Source: Nisaea denitrificans DSM 18348
Lineage (GTDB): Bacteria > Pseudomonadota > Alphaproteobacteria > Thalassobaculales > Thalassobaculaceae
Length of the DNA: 64,000 bases
Direction: 5' to 3'
Assembly (NCBI RefSeq): GCF_000426505.1
Contig: NZ_AUFM01000011.1
Span: forward strand, 1,922,001-1,986,000
The position numbers and the translations under genes were made by a program. Positions 8,877-16,541 of this stretch are shown here, in pieces; position 1 is the first letter of the stretch; each line of letters starts with the position of its first letter. Below the pieces are notes generated by a model. The model worked only from the letters and a program-made list of their open reading frames with translations, made no database searches and had not been told where the DNA came from.

Positions 8877-9361
8877 GAGTGTTTCTCCAGTTTCTGCTCG
8901 AGATAGGGAACGAGCCCGCCAGCCGCGACAATGCGACGGAGATGCTCGGGAACGGGTTCGGCGGCGATCTGCGCGCCAGTTGTTGTGTTGGTGATGGTGC
9001 CGCTGGCCGGATCGAGGTCAAGCTCGTGCCCGGCCTGGATATCCGCCCCTGCGTCGGCGACCAGCGCCAGCAGGCCGAGATTGAAGGCGTTACGGTAGAA
9101 GATCCCGCCGAAGCTCTTGGCGATAACCGCCTTCACACCGAGCAGAACCAGCACTTCCGCCGCCTGCTCCCGGCTGGAGCCGATACCGAAATTGCGGCCC
9201 GCGACGATGACGTCGCCCGGCTGAACGTTGGGCGCGAACTCAAGATCGATGGCTTCAAGGCAATGTTTCGCCAGCTCCTCCACCGGGCCTTTCATGTAGG
9301 CGCCGGGGGCAAGCAAGTCGGTATCGACATTGTCGCCGTATTTCCAAGCCTTACCGCTCAT
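8873..9361 (-). CDS. Aconitase-superfamily dehydratase small subunit (LeuD/DmdB-like)
   Basis: This 162-residue protein is the swivel-domain subunit of a heterodimeric hydro-lyase such as isopropylmalate isomerase, homoaconitase or dimethylmalate dehydratase. It is of the short archaeal type. Motifs are KYGDNVDTDLLAPGAY near the start and GRNFGIGSSREQAAEVL near residue 55. The substrate-specificity loop after DTD is YMKGPVEEL, not the YL-hydrophobic form of isopropylmalate isomerase or the YLRT form of homoaconitase, which argues for another substrate. The gene overlaps its large-subunit gene and the lyase gene by four bases each. Location next to a dimethylmalate-lyase-like gene makes a dimethylmaleate hydratase role the favoured inference. 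Confidence 0.85.
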   Translation of the reverse strand: MSGKAWKYGDNVDTDLLAPGAYMKGPVEELAKHCLEAIDLEFAPNVQPGDVIVAGRNFGIGSSREQAAEVLVLLGVKAVIAKSFGGIFYRNAFNLGLLALVADAGADIQAGHELDLDPASGTITNTTTGAQIAAEPVPEHLRRIVAAGGLVPYLEQKLEKHS

Positions 9362-10635
9362 GACTTGTTCTCCGCCAGGAAGGGGCGCGGGTCAGCGACA
9401 CGGCCAAGGACGGCGGTCGCGGCAACGGTATAGGGCGAGCCGAGATAGACTTTCGAGGAGCGCGCGCCCATCCGGCCTTTGAAGTTCCGCGCGGTGGAGG
9501 CCATGCAGGTCTCGCCCTCGGCCAGCACACCGGCGCCATACCCGGCACAGGCACCGCAGCCGGACGGCATCAGGATGGCGCCGGCTTCCGTCAATTTCGC
9601 CAGCGTGCCGTCGGCGGCAGCTGCTGCCGTGACCCGTGTCGAGGCAGGCGCCAGAAGGAGGCGCGTCCCGCTCGCGACCTTGCGGCCGCCAAGCACTTCC
9701 GCCGCCATGTGCAAATCTTCCAGCTTCGCGCCGGTACAGGCGCCGATATAGCACTGGTCGACCGGCGCATCGTCGGCATCCTCGACCGGGCCGGAATTGG
9801 CCGGGCTGTCCGGTGCGGCGATCTGCGGGCCAAGCGCGCTGGCGTCGAATTTGTGAACCATGCGGTAAGCCGCATCCTCGTCCCCGGCGAAGGCAGTACC
9901 CTCGTCCGGATTGGCGCCGGCCACGCGGATGTAATCCGCCGTCGTTCCGTCCGCCGCAATCAGTCCGGCCTGGGCACCGAGTTCGGCCGCCATGTTCGAC
10001 ATGGTCATCCGCTCGGTCATGGACAGACCGGCAATCGTGCTGCCGGTATATTCCACCGCCTGATAATCGCCGCCATCCATGCCGAGCGTGGCACAGAGCT
10101 TCAGCATCATGTCCTTCGCGGAGGAGCCGCGCGGCAACGTACCACTCCAGTCGATGCGGATGGTCTCCGGCACCCGGATCCAGGTCTCCCCGGTCACCAG
10201 CACGCCCGCCATGTCCGTCGCCCCGACGCCAAACATGTAACAACCGAAGGCGCCGCCGGTCGGCGAGTGGCTGTCGCCGCCGACCACGAACATGCCCGGC
10301 TTCAGATGGCCGCGCTCCGGCAGAACCACATGGCAGATGCCCTGCTGGTCGTAGAAACCCTCGATCTCCTGATCCTTCACCCAGTCCCGGGTCAGTTTCA
10401 GGATCGCGGCGCTCTGCTGGTCCACCGCCGGGACAAAATGGTCGGAGATCACGACCACTTTCTTCGCGTCCCAGACCTTCACGCCGAGGCGCTCCAGCAC
10501 CGGTTTCACCCGTCGCGGCCCGCCGCTGTCATGGATCATGGCGAGATCGACATTGCAGGTGACGATTTCACCAGCCCGGACACTTTCCTGCCCGGCCGCC
10601 TTCGCGATGATCTTTTCCGCCAGTGTCATGCTCAT
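9358..10635 (-). CDS. Aconitase-superfamily dehydratase large subunit (LeuC/DmdA-like)
   Basis: This 425-residue protein carries the three [4Fe-4S] cysteine ligands: Cys300 in YIGACTGAKLEDL, and Cys360 and Cys363 in SGCGACAGYGAGV. The aconitase motifs HDSGGPRRVKPVLE and GGDSHSPTGGAFG are also present. At 425 residues it is the short type that pairs with a separate small subunit. The [4Fe-4S]-dependent pair adds or removes water at a dicarboxylate. Leucine biosynthesis genes are absent here and the neighbours are catabolic, so a 2,3-dimethylmalate dehydratase-like role is more likely than isopropylmalate isomerase. It follows livF by two bases. Confidence 0.86.
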   Translation of the reverse strand: MSMTLAEKIIAKAAGQESVRAGEIVTCNVDLAMIHDSGGPRRVKPVLERLGVKVWDAKKVVVISDHFVPAVDQQSAAILKLTRDWVKDQEIEGFYDQQGICHVVLPERGHLKPGMFVVGGDSHSPTGGAFGCYMFGVGATDMAGVLVTGETWIRVPETIRIDWSGTLPRGSSAKDMMLKLCATLGMDGGDYQAVEYTGSTIAGLSMTERMTMSNMAAELGAQAGLIAADGTTADYIRVAGANPDEGTAFAGDEDAAYRMVHKFDASALGPQIAAPDSPANSGPVEDADDAPVDQCYIGACTGAKLEDLHMAAEVLGGRKVASGTRLLLAPASTRVTAAAAADGTLAKLTEAGAILMPSGCGACAGYGAGVLAEGETCMASTARNFKGRMGARSSKVYLGSPYTVAATAVLGRVADPRPFLAENKS

Positions 10636-10637
10636 GA

Positions 10638-11345
10638 CTACATCCCCAAATAGGAGCGGCGCAGCTCCTCGTCATGCATCAGATCCTGCGCCGGTCCCTC
10701 AACCGTGATCAGACCGTTCTCCATGACATAGGCCCGGTCTGCGACCTCCAGCGACTGGACGACGTTTTGTTCGACCAGGAAAATCGCCAGCCCTTCGGCG
10801 CGCAGCTTTTGGATCAGAGCGAACATCTCCTCCACCAGCAACGGCGACAGGCCCAGCGACGGCTCATCGAGGATCAGCAGGCGCGGCTCAGCCATCAGGC
10901 CGCGGCCGATGGCCAGCATCTGCTGCTCACCGCCAGACAGCGTGCCGGCATATTGATCGAACCGTTCTTTCAGGCGCGGGAAGATTTCGACCACCCGGTC
11001 GATGTTCCGGGCCCGGTTCGGCGTGGCCCGGCGGTAGGAGCCGAGCTCGAGGTTTTCCCGCACAGACATGTTCGGAAATACCCGGCGGCCTTCCGGCACC
11101 TGGATCAGGCCGCGATCGACGATCTCTTCCGAACGGACACCGGCAATCTCGGCGCCGTCGAACCGGATGCTGCCGGCGAACGGCTTGTAGATGCCCGAGA
11201 TATTGTTGTTCAGCGTCGACTTGCCCGCCCCGTTGCTGCCGAGCAAGGCGACAAGCTCGCCCTCGCCGACCTTCAGCGAGACACCGTGCAGCACTTTCGC
11301 ATGACCGTACCCGGCCTTGACCTCCACGATCTCAAGCATCGGCAC
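10638..11345 (-). CDS. livF: Branched-chain amino acid-type ABC transporter ATP-binding protein LivF
   Basis: This 235-residue ATPase has a Walker A (LLGSNGAGKST), signature (LSGGEQQ), Walker B (LLILDEPSLGLSP) and the LivF-typical GLIQVPEGRRVFPNMSV segment. It is the second of two ATPases of a Liv-type importer and overlaps livG by 14 bases. It works at the inner membrane face with LivG, LivH and LivM. Such importers carry branched amino acids but also amides, urea and aromatic acids. Here the downstream catabolic genes suggest the imported solute is the substrate or a precursor of the HyuAB step. Confidence 0.9.
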   Translation of the reverse strand: MPMLEIVEVKAGYGHAKVLHGVSLKVGEGELVALLGSNGAGKSTLNNNISGIYKPFAGSIRFDGAEIAGVRSEEIVDRGLIQVPEGRRVFPNMSVRENLELGSYRRATPNRARNIDRVVEIFPRLKERFDQYAGTLSGGEQQMLAIGRGLMAEPRLLILDEPSLGLSPLLVEEMFALIQKLRAEGLAIFLVEQNVVQSLEVADRAYVMENGLITVEGPAQDLMHDEELRRSYLGM

Positions 11346-12078
11346 CTCCCGCGGACTTCATCCGCTCGCTCGCCCCGTGTCCGAGATAGGCTTCGACCAC
11401 CTTCGGATCGTGCGCGATCTCGACCGGGCTGCCCTCGGCAATGATCTCGCCATAGTTCAGCACATAGGCCCTGTCGGAGAGTTTCATCACGGCCTGCATG
11501 ACATGTTCGATAAGAAGGATGGTGACGCCGCTGTCCCGGATCTGCTGGATGATCTCGACGATCTCCAGGATTTCCGTGGCATTAAGCCCGGCCATGACCT
11601 CGTCCAGCAGCAGCAGCTTCGGCTGTGTCGCCAGTGCCCGGGCAAGCTCGATCCGCTTGCGGCCGGCAACGGTCAGGTCACCCGCCGACTGGTCCAGCAG
11701 AGGCGTGAGCCCGACATGCGCGGCGATCTTGCCGGCAAATTCGAGCGCCTCTTCCCGCCCGGCGATCCTTGTATGCGCGCCGACGGCGATATTCTCCCGC
11801 ACGCTGAGCCCGGCGAACGGCTTCACCACCTGGAAGGTGCGGACCATGCCGCGCCTACAAATCTCGTGCGGCTTGTGTCCGGTGATGTCCTGTCCGTCGA
11901 GCACGACACTACCCTCATTCGGCTTCAGGAAGCCTGCGATGGTGGCGAACAGCGTGGTCTTGCCAGCACCGTTCGGGCCAATCAGGGAGACGATCTCCCC
12001 CTCGTTGACGGTCAGGCTGGCGCCATTGACGGCGACAAGGCCGCCGAAGCGTTTGGTCAGGGACGAAACGTCAAGCAT
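11332..12078 (-). CDS. livG: Branched-chain amino acid-type ABC transporter ATP-binding protein LivG
   Basis: This 248-residue ATPase has Walker A (LIGPNGAGKTT) and the LivG-typical RTFQVVKPFAGLSVRENI segment. The usual ABC signature is here changed to DLTVAGRKRIELARAL, a common variation in LivG proteins. Walker B and the D-loop read LLLLDEVMAGLNA, the form usual in LivG. It overlaps livM by eight bases and livF by 14. It forms the heterodimeric motor with LivF. Confidence 0.9.
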   Translation of the reverse strand: MLDVSSLTKRFGGLVAVNGASLTVNEGEIVSLIGPNGAGKTTLFATIAGFLKPNEGSVVLDGQDITGHKPHEICRRGMVRTFQVVKPFAGLSVRENIAVGAHTRIAGREEALEFAGKIAAHVGLTPLLDQSAGDLTVAGRKRIELARALATQPKLLLLDEVMAGLNATEILEIVEIIQQIRDSGVTILLIEHVMQAVMKLSDRAYVLNYGEIIAEGSPVEIAHDPKVVEAYLGHGASERMKSAGGADA

Positions 12079-13117
12079 TGCCGCCTCCCCGCTTCGTTAT
12101 GAGTTTCCGCCAGAGCAATTCCACAAGACCGACCAGCCCGCGCGGCATATAGGCCAGCATCAGCACAAGGATGATCCCGAACAGGATCAGGTCGACCCCC
12201 GGCCGGTCCCCCAGCATGGCGCCAATGGTCTCCTTGGCGAACTCGCCGACAATATGAATGAAGGCCGAGCCGAGCAGCGGGCCAAGCACGGTGCCGACAC
12301 CGCCGATGATGGCGGCGAACAATGCCTCCACCGACTTGCCCGGCCCGTAGGCGATGCCCGGATCGACGAACAGGAATTTCTGCACGTAATAGATCCCGGC
12401 GAGCGACGTGACACCGGCCGAAAGGCAGATCGCACTCATCTTCACCCGGAAAGGATCGATACCGAGAGCGGACGCAGCATCCTCGTCCTCGCGCACGGCC
12501 TGAAGCTGCGCGCCAAAACGGGAGTGGTTCAACCAGCCGGTGACGGCGAAGCCAATCAGCAGGAAGATCAGGATGGTATAGTAATATCCGGCTTCCGACA
12601 GGAACGGCCCGGCGAAGGTGAACTGAAAGGTCGCCAGCGCCTGCTCCGGGTCCTGGTTCAGCGGAAGCTGCACGCCGCGCCCGCCCTCTGTCACCGAAAC
12701 GAGCGATCGGGACAGCACGTGGAACGCCTCGGCGAAGGCCAGCGTCACCAGCGCGAAGTAGGAACCGCGCAAACCGTAGCGGAAGCTGAGAAAACCAACG
12801 AAAGCAGCGACCGCGACCGAGCCGCCGATGGCGATCCAGAGGGTCAGCCACGGGCTCCAGCCGAGCTTGTATTGCAGCAGCGCCTGCAGATAGGCCGCCG
12901 TGCCGAAGAACAGCGCGTGGCCGAAGGAATACTGCCCGCCATAACCGCCGAGAATATTCCAGCCCTGGCCAAGCAGCGCGGCGAAAAGGGTCAGCTCGAT
13001 GAATTCCATCCAGCGGCCGGAATGGATCGCAAAGGGCGCCGCAAGCAAGGCACCAATCAGAACGGCCCAGCCGATCCGCTGCATGTTTCCGGTACTCATG
13101 GTGGTCAACATACTCAT
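12071..13117 (-). CDS. livM: Branched-chain amino acid-type ABC transporter permease LivM
   Basis: This 348-residue membrane protein has about ten hydrophobic helices and the LivM-typical GWNILGGYGGQYSFGHALFFG and SFRYGLRGSYFAL segments. The frame stays open far upstream, but that stretch lies inside livH and is not protein-like. The ATG at 13115-13117 makes an ATGA overlap with the livH stop, so I start here. With LivH it forms the transmembrane channel of the importer. Confidence 0.88.
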   Translation of the reverse strand: MSMLTTMSTGNMQRIGWAVLIGALLAAPFAIHSGRWMEFIELTLFAALLGQGWNILGGYGGQYSFGHALFFGTAAYLQALLQYKLGWSPWLTLWIAIGGSVAVAAFVGFLSFRYGLRGSYFALVTLAFAEAFHVLSRSLVSVTEGGRGVQLPLNQDPEQALATFQFTFAGPFLSEAGYYYTILIFLLIGFAVTGWLNHSRFGAQLQAVREDEDAASALGIDPFRVKMSAICLSAGVTSLAGIYYVQKFLFVDPGIAYGPGKSVEALFAAIIGGVGTVLGPLLGSAFIHIVGEFAKETIGAMLGDRPGVDLILFGIILVLMLAYMPRGLVGLVELLWRKLITKRGGGNA

Positions 13118-14013
13118 AGTCTTTGCCCGAAGAGGCCGGTCGGCCGGAACAGCAGGATCAGGATGAAGATCGCCGAAATGGTGATCAGCCCGAGGCTTTC
13201 GCCGAGATAGAGCCGGCCGATCTGCTCCGTCACGCCGATCACAAGACCGCCGACCAGAGCGCCCACGAAGCTGCCCATGCCGCCAAGCACGACGACGGTG
13301 AAAGCAATCAGCACGAAGAGATACCCGACCTGCGGAAACACGGCGTAGGTCGGCGCCAGCAGACTGGCGGCGGCGGCAACGCATGCCGTGCCGATGCCGA
13401 AGCTGACGGCGAAGATATGCTCGACATTGATGCCCATCAGACGGGCGCCCTGCCGCTCCTTGGCGACCGCTCGGATGGCCTTGCCGGTGTCGGTGAAGCG
13501 CATGAAGCACCAGAGCGCTGCCGTGATCAGCAGAGAGCCAACAAGCGCGGCGATCTGCGGCCAGACGATATAAACGACGCCGAGGTCGATACCGTCGAAA
13601 TCATAAGGCACCTGGACGTTCCGCTCATTTGCCGAGAAGGCGAACAGGGCGAAATTCTCCAGCACGATGGAAACACCGAGCGTGGTCAGCAGAATGATCT
13701 CGTCCCGGCCATGACTGGTCCGGCCGATCACGCTGCGCTGCAAGGCGTAGCCGAAGAGATACCCTCCCGGCACGACGATCAGCATGGCGAGATAGGGATC
13801 GACCCCGAACACGCTCCAGAGGAAGAAAACCGCATACATGGCCAGCATCAGAAGCGTGCCATGGGCGAAATTGATGATGTGCAGGACGCCGTAGATCAGC
13901 GTCAGTCCGAGCGCGACCAGAGCATAGATCGCGCCGAGGAAAACACCGCTGATGGCGGAGCCGAAGACCGTCTCCAGAGAATAGGACGGCAGGCTGATAC
14001 CGAGAAAATCCAT
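13114..14013 (-). CDS. livH: Branched-chain amino acid-type ABC transporter permease LivH
   Basis: This 299-residue membrane protein has about eight hydrophobic helices and the LivH landmarks GAIYALVALGLTLIYGVLHIINFAHG and KAIRAVAKERQGARLMGIN (each given here only in part of the conserved region). The start at 14013 follows a hairpin that separates it from the binding-protein gene. The stop overlaps the livM start. It pairs with LivM. Confidence 0.88.
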   Translation of the reverse strand: MDFLGISLPSYSLETVFGSAISGVFLGAIYALVALGLTLIYGVLHIINFAHGTLLMLAMYAVFFLWSVFGVDPYLAMLIVVPGGYLFGYALQRSVIGRTSHGRDEIILLTTLGVSIVLENFALFAFSANERNVQVPYDFDGIDLGVVYIVWPQIAALVGSLLITAALWCFMRFTDTGKAIRAVAKERQGARLMGINVEHIFAVSFGIGTACVAAAASLLAPTYAVFPQVGYLFVLIAFTVVVLGGMGSFVGALVGGLVIGVTEQIGRLYLGESLGLITISAIFILILLFRPTGLFGQRL

Positions 14014-14045
14014 GAAATACTATCGCGTTCGGGCCGCGTGGAACG

Positions 14046-14070
14046 ATGGGGGCGGAGCACCCGCCCCCAT
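14046..14070 (-). terminator. Intercistronic hairpin between binding-protein and permease genes
   Basis: A perfect ten-base stem (ATGGGGGCGG with CCGCCCCCAT) closes a five-base loop in the gap between the binding-protein stop at 14093 and the livH start at 14013. There is no long T-tract. It is likely to act as a partial terminator or mRNA stabiliser, keeping the binding protein in excess over the permease, as known for many ABC operons. Confidence 0.65.
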
Positions 14071-14092
14071 TGCAGTTTGTCAGAGCCGGTAG

Positions 14093-15334
14093 TTAGGCCG
14101 GGCGCGGGAACACCGCGGCCTTGGTCGCGAATTCTTTCGGTGCGACGACTTCGATATCCTTGTTCAGGACCTGCATGACCATGGCCTGAGCGCCTTCGTT
14201 CTGGCCGTTGACCATCTTGGTCGCACCATACGGCATGAAGTGATCGGACCAGGTGCTGGAAGCCATCGCCTCGATGATCTTGGCGCGATCGGAGGAGCCG
14301 GCACGCTCCATGGCGTCGGCCGCGAACATCATCGCTTCGTAAGCCAGGAAGACTTCGTAGGAGAAGGACTTGCCCGCATCTTCGGTCTTCTTGCGCAGGG
14401 CCTGAGCCGCTGCTTTCCGCGGATCGAACCAGTGATTGCAGTCCATCACGTAATCGGCCGCATCCGGGAACTCGTTCACGAAGCGGTACTGGGAAGAGGC
14501 GCCACCGAGCACGGAATAGATCGCCTTCGGCTGCACCCGCTGACGCTGCAGGGTGCGCAGGAACAGCACACCATCGCCATAATAGTGCGACGGGATGACC
14601 AGGTCCGGGTTCGCTTCCTTGATCTTCAGCGCGATATTGTTGAAGTCCTTGTTGCCGGTCGGGTGCGGCAGAACTTCCTTCACCTCGAACCCGGCCGGGG
14701 TCAGGTTCTTTTCCAAGAGGCCGGCCATGAAGCTACCGAACGGCGTGGTGTTTTCATGCACGATGACAACCGATTTGGTCGGCTTGCCGGCAGCCTCGTT
14801 AATGGCGATCAGATGATCGACACCAGACTTGGTGATGCTGCCGAAACCCGGGCCGAAACGGAACGTATTCTCGAGACCGCGGCCGACGATCTTGTCGTTC
14901 ACCCCGACATCGACGACATGCGGGATGCCGTATTTCGCAGCAGCCTGTGTGGTGGCCAGGCAGATCCCCGAAGCATAAGCACCGACGATTGCGGAAACGC
15001 CGGCCTCGTTGAATTTCTCGACCTCGGCCGCACCGATTTCGGCTTTCGACTGGGCATCGCCCAGAACAGCTTCAAGCTTCGCACCGCCGAGCGCCTTGAT
15101 ACCGCCCGACGCGTTGATTTCCTCGATCGCGGCCAGCGCACCGAAACGGCACTGGGTGCCGGAGAATTGCAGGAAGCCGGTCACCGGATGCACGACACCG
15201 ACCTTCACCGCGTCTGCGGCCCGGGCGACATGCGGCATGCCGAGCGTTCCGGCAGCTGCAACGGCGCCGCCCGCGGCAACACCGGCCAGCACCTGGCGGC
15301 GCGAGAGATGATTAAACGTATAAGACTTTTTCAT
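14093..15334 (-). CDS. ABC transporter substrate-binding protein, Liv/amide type, Tat-exported
   Basis: This protein of about 413 residues has an N-terminal SRRQVLAG twin-arginine motif, a hydrophobic alanine/glycine-rich segment and an ARA-A cleavage site, so it is probably exported folded by Tat. The mature part (VKVGVVHPVTGFLQFSGTQ onward) is a type I periplasmic binding protein of the Peripla_BP_6 family, as in LivJ, AmiC and urea or amide binders. I choose the ATG at 15334 because a GGGGA lies six bases before it; an ATG two codons earlier sits directly on the GGGGA. It is the first structural gene after the GntR regulator and sets import specificity. Confidence 0.85.
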   Translation of the reverse strand: MKKSYTFNHLSRRQVLAGVAAGGAVAAAGTLGMPHVARAADAVKVGVVHPVTGFLQFSGTQCRFGALAAIEEINASGGIKALGGAKLEAVLGDAQSKAEIGAAEVEKFNEAGVSAIVGAYASGICLATTQAAAKYGIPHVVDVGVNDKIVGRGLENTFRFGPGFGSITKSGVDHLIAINEAAGKPTKSVVIVHENTTPFGSFMAGLLEKNLTPAGFEVKEVLPHPTGNKDFNNIALKIKEANPDLVIPSHYYGDGVLFLRTLQRQRVQPKAIYSVLGGASSQYRFVNEFPDAADYVMDCNHWFDPRKAAAQALRKKTEDAGKSFSYEVFLAYEAMMFAADAMERAGSSDRAKIIEAMASSTWSDHFMPYGATKMVNGQNEGAQAMVMQVLNKDIEVVAPKEFATKAAVFPRPA

Positions 15335-15373
15335 AGCCATTCCCCTGTTTGACAGCTCGTCTGGTTTATCGGT

Positions 15374-16195
15374 TCATTCAGCTGCGGTCGTTGCCGCATC
15401 CTGGCTTGGCGTCCAGGTATTGTGCGTCTCGCCCTGAACCCGCGAGAGCACCATCCGGTACTGGTATTGATCCGGGCGATAGAGAGCGGTGATGTACTCG
15501 ACCGGACGCCCGTCCCGGTCGCGCACGATGCGATTGATCTTCAGCAGGGCCGACCCGGCCTCTATCCCGAGATACCCGGCAACCTCGGCATCAGCGAGTG
15601 TGGCGGAGATCATCTGGCTGGCGGCGTCCACCTGAATGCCGCCGCGCTCGAGCAGCGACAGCAACGGCTTGTTCGCCAGATCCTCGGCGCCATACCGGCG
15701 GCCGATTTCGGCGGGAACGAAAGTGGTGAGAAAGGAAAAGGGCTGGCCCTCGACACTGCGCACCCGGACCGAGCGCTGCACTTCCTGTCCGATCGGACAG
15801 GACAGCGCCGCCGCGACTTCCTCGGCGGCCGGGACATAGCCGAAGGACAGAAGGTTCACTTCCGTCTCCAGCCCCATGGCGATGAGGTTTTCCAGCAGCC
15901 CGTCCATCGAGGCCTTGTAAGCCCGCGCCTTCGGCCGATACCGCACCCGTGTCCCTCGCCCGCGCTCCCGGACAACCAGACCTTCGGCAGCCAGCTCGTC
16001 CAGCGCCCGCTTCGCGGTGATACGGGAGACATCATAGGTCTCGGCAAGCTCCTGCTCGCCCTGGATCAGCGCGTCATATTCGTGCAGCCCGTCCATGATC
16101 TGCTGCCGCAAGATCAGGAAGATCTGGTGGTAGAGCGGCATCCGCAACGCCCCGCTCGCCCCCTGCACTCCGATTCTGATCGGCCGATCCGTCAT
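15374..16195 (-). CDS. GntR-family transcriptional regulator (HutC subfamily, UTRA domain)
   Basis: This 273-residue protein has an N-terminal GntR winged helix-turn-helix (GEQELAETYDVSRITAKRAL, then VRERGRGTRV) and a C-terminal UTRA effector-binding domain (residues 95-250). HutC-type regulators bind a small molecule and usually repress the adjacent catabolic operon. The gene lies just upstream of, and on the same strand as, the importer and catabolic genes, about 40 bases from the binding-protein start, so it probably controls the 2209-15334 operon and may be co-transcribed. The effector is unknown but is likely to be the imported compound or its first product. Confidence 0.85.
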   Translation of the reverse strand: MTDRPIRIGVQGASGALRMPLYHQIFLILRQQIMDGLHEYDALIQGEQELAETYDVSRITAKRALDELAAEGLVVRERGRGTRVRYRPKARAYKASMDGLLENLIAMGLETEVNLLSFGYVPAAEEVAAALSCPIGQEVQRSVRVRSVEGQPFSFLTTFVPAEIGRRYGAEDLANKPLLSLLERGGIQVDAASQMISATLADAEVAGYLGIEAGSALLKINRIVRDRDGRPVEYITALYRPDQYQYRMVLSRVQGETHNTWTPSQDAATTAAE

Positions 16196-16541
16196 GAACT
16201 CTCCTAAACGCTAAATGATATATTGATATGTGTTTAAGAAACCGTGCAAGCAGAAAATCTCCGGCGGCCATGCAAAGGGATATGCAGATTAGCTGAGAGT
16301 TCAGTCAGCCCATCAGATGCCGTGCGTGAATTGGTTTTGAGAGCTTCAGGGCTCAGCCCCCATCAAACAGACATCAGGAAAGTACCCAGATCCCAAACGG
16401 GCTCATCCGATGCGGGCAGATCGGAACGGACCTCCCGCCTGAAAAGCCCCGCATTACGCGTCCAAAGTAAAAATGATATGGCCATGCAACCCGGAACAAA
16501 GGCAATCGGACGCGACTGCATGCCGGGAGAACCGGATCCGG
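16196..16541. other. Intergenic region upstream of the GntR gene
   Basis: This stretch of 346 bases separates the GntR start from the M48 protease stop, both on the minus strand, and should hold the promoter of the catabolic operon. An AT-rich block at 16212-16238 contains two direct GATAT copies (within TGATATATTGATATG), a possible regulator site or -10 region. Open frames on the plus strand here do not look protein-like. Confidence 0.5.

Noticed and set aside
9358-10635. Isopropylmalate isomerase (leuC) for leucine synthesis
   Set aside because: No leuA, leuB or other leucine gene is near, the small-subunit loop differs, and the neighbours are catabolic.
13118-13510. Upstream extension of the livM frame
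   Set aside because: It lies within livH and encodes a His/Arg-rich string; the ATGA start at 13117 is better.
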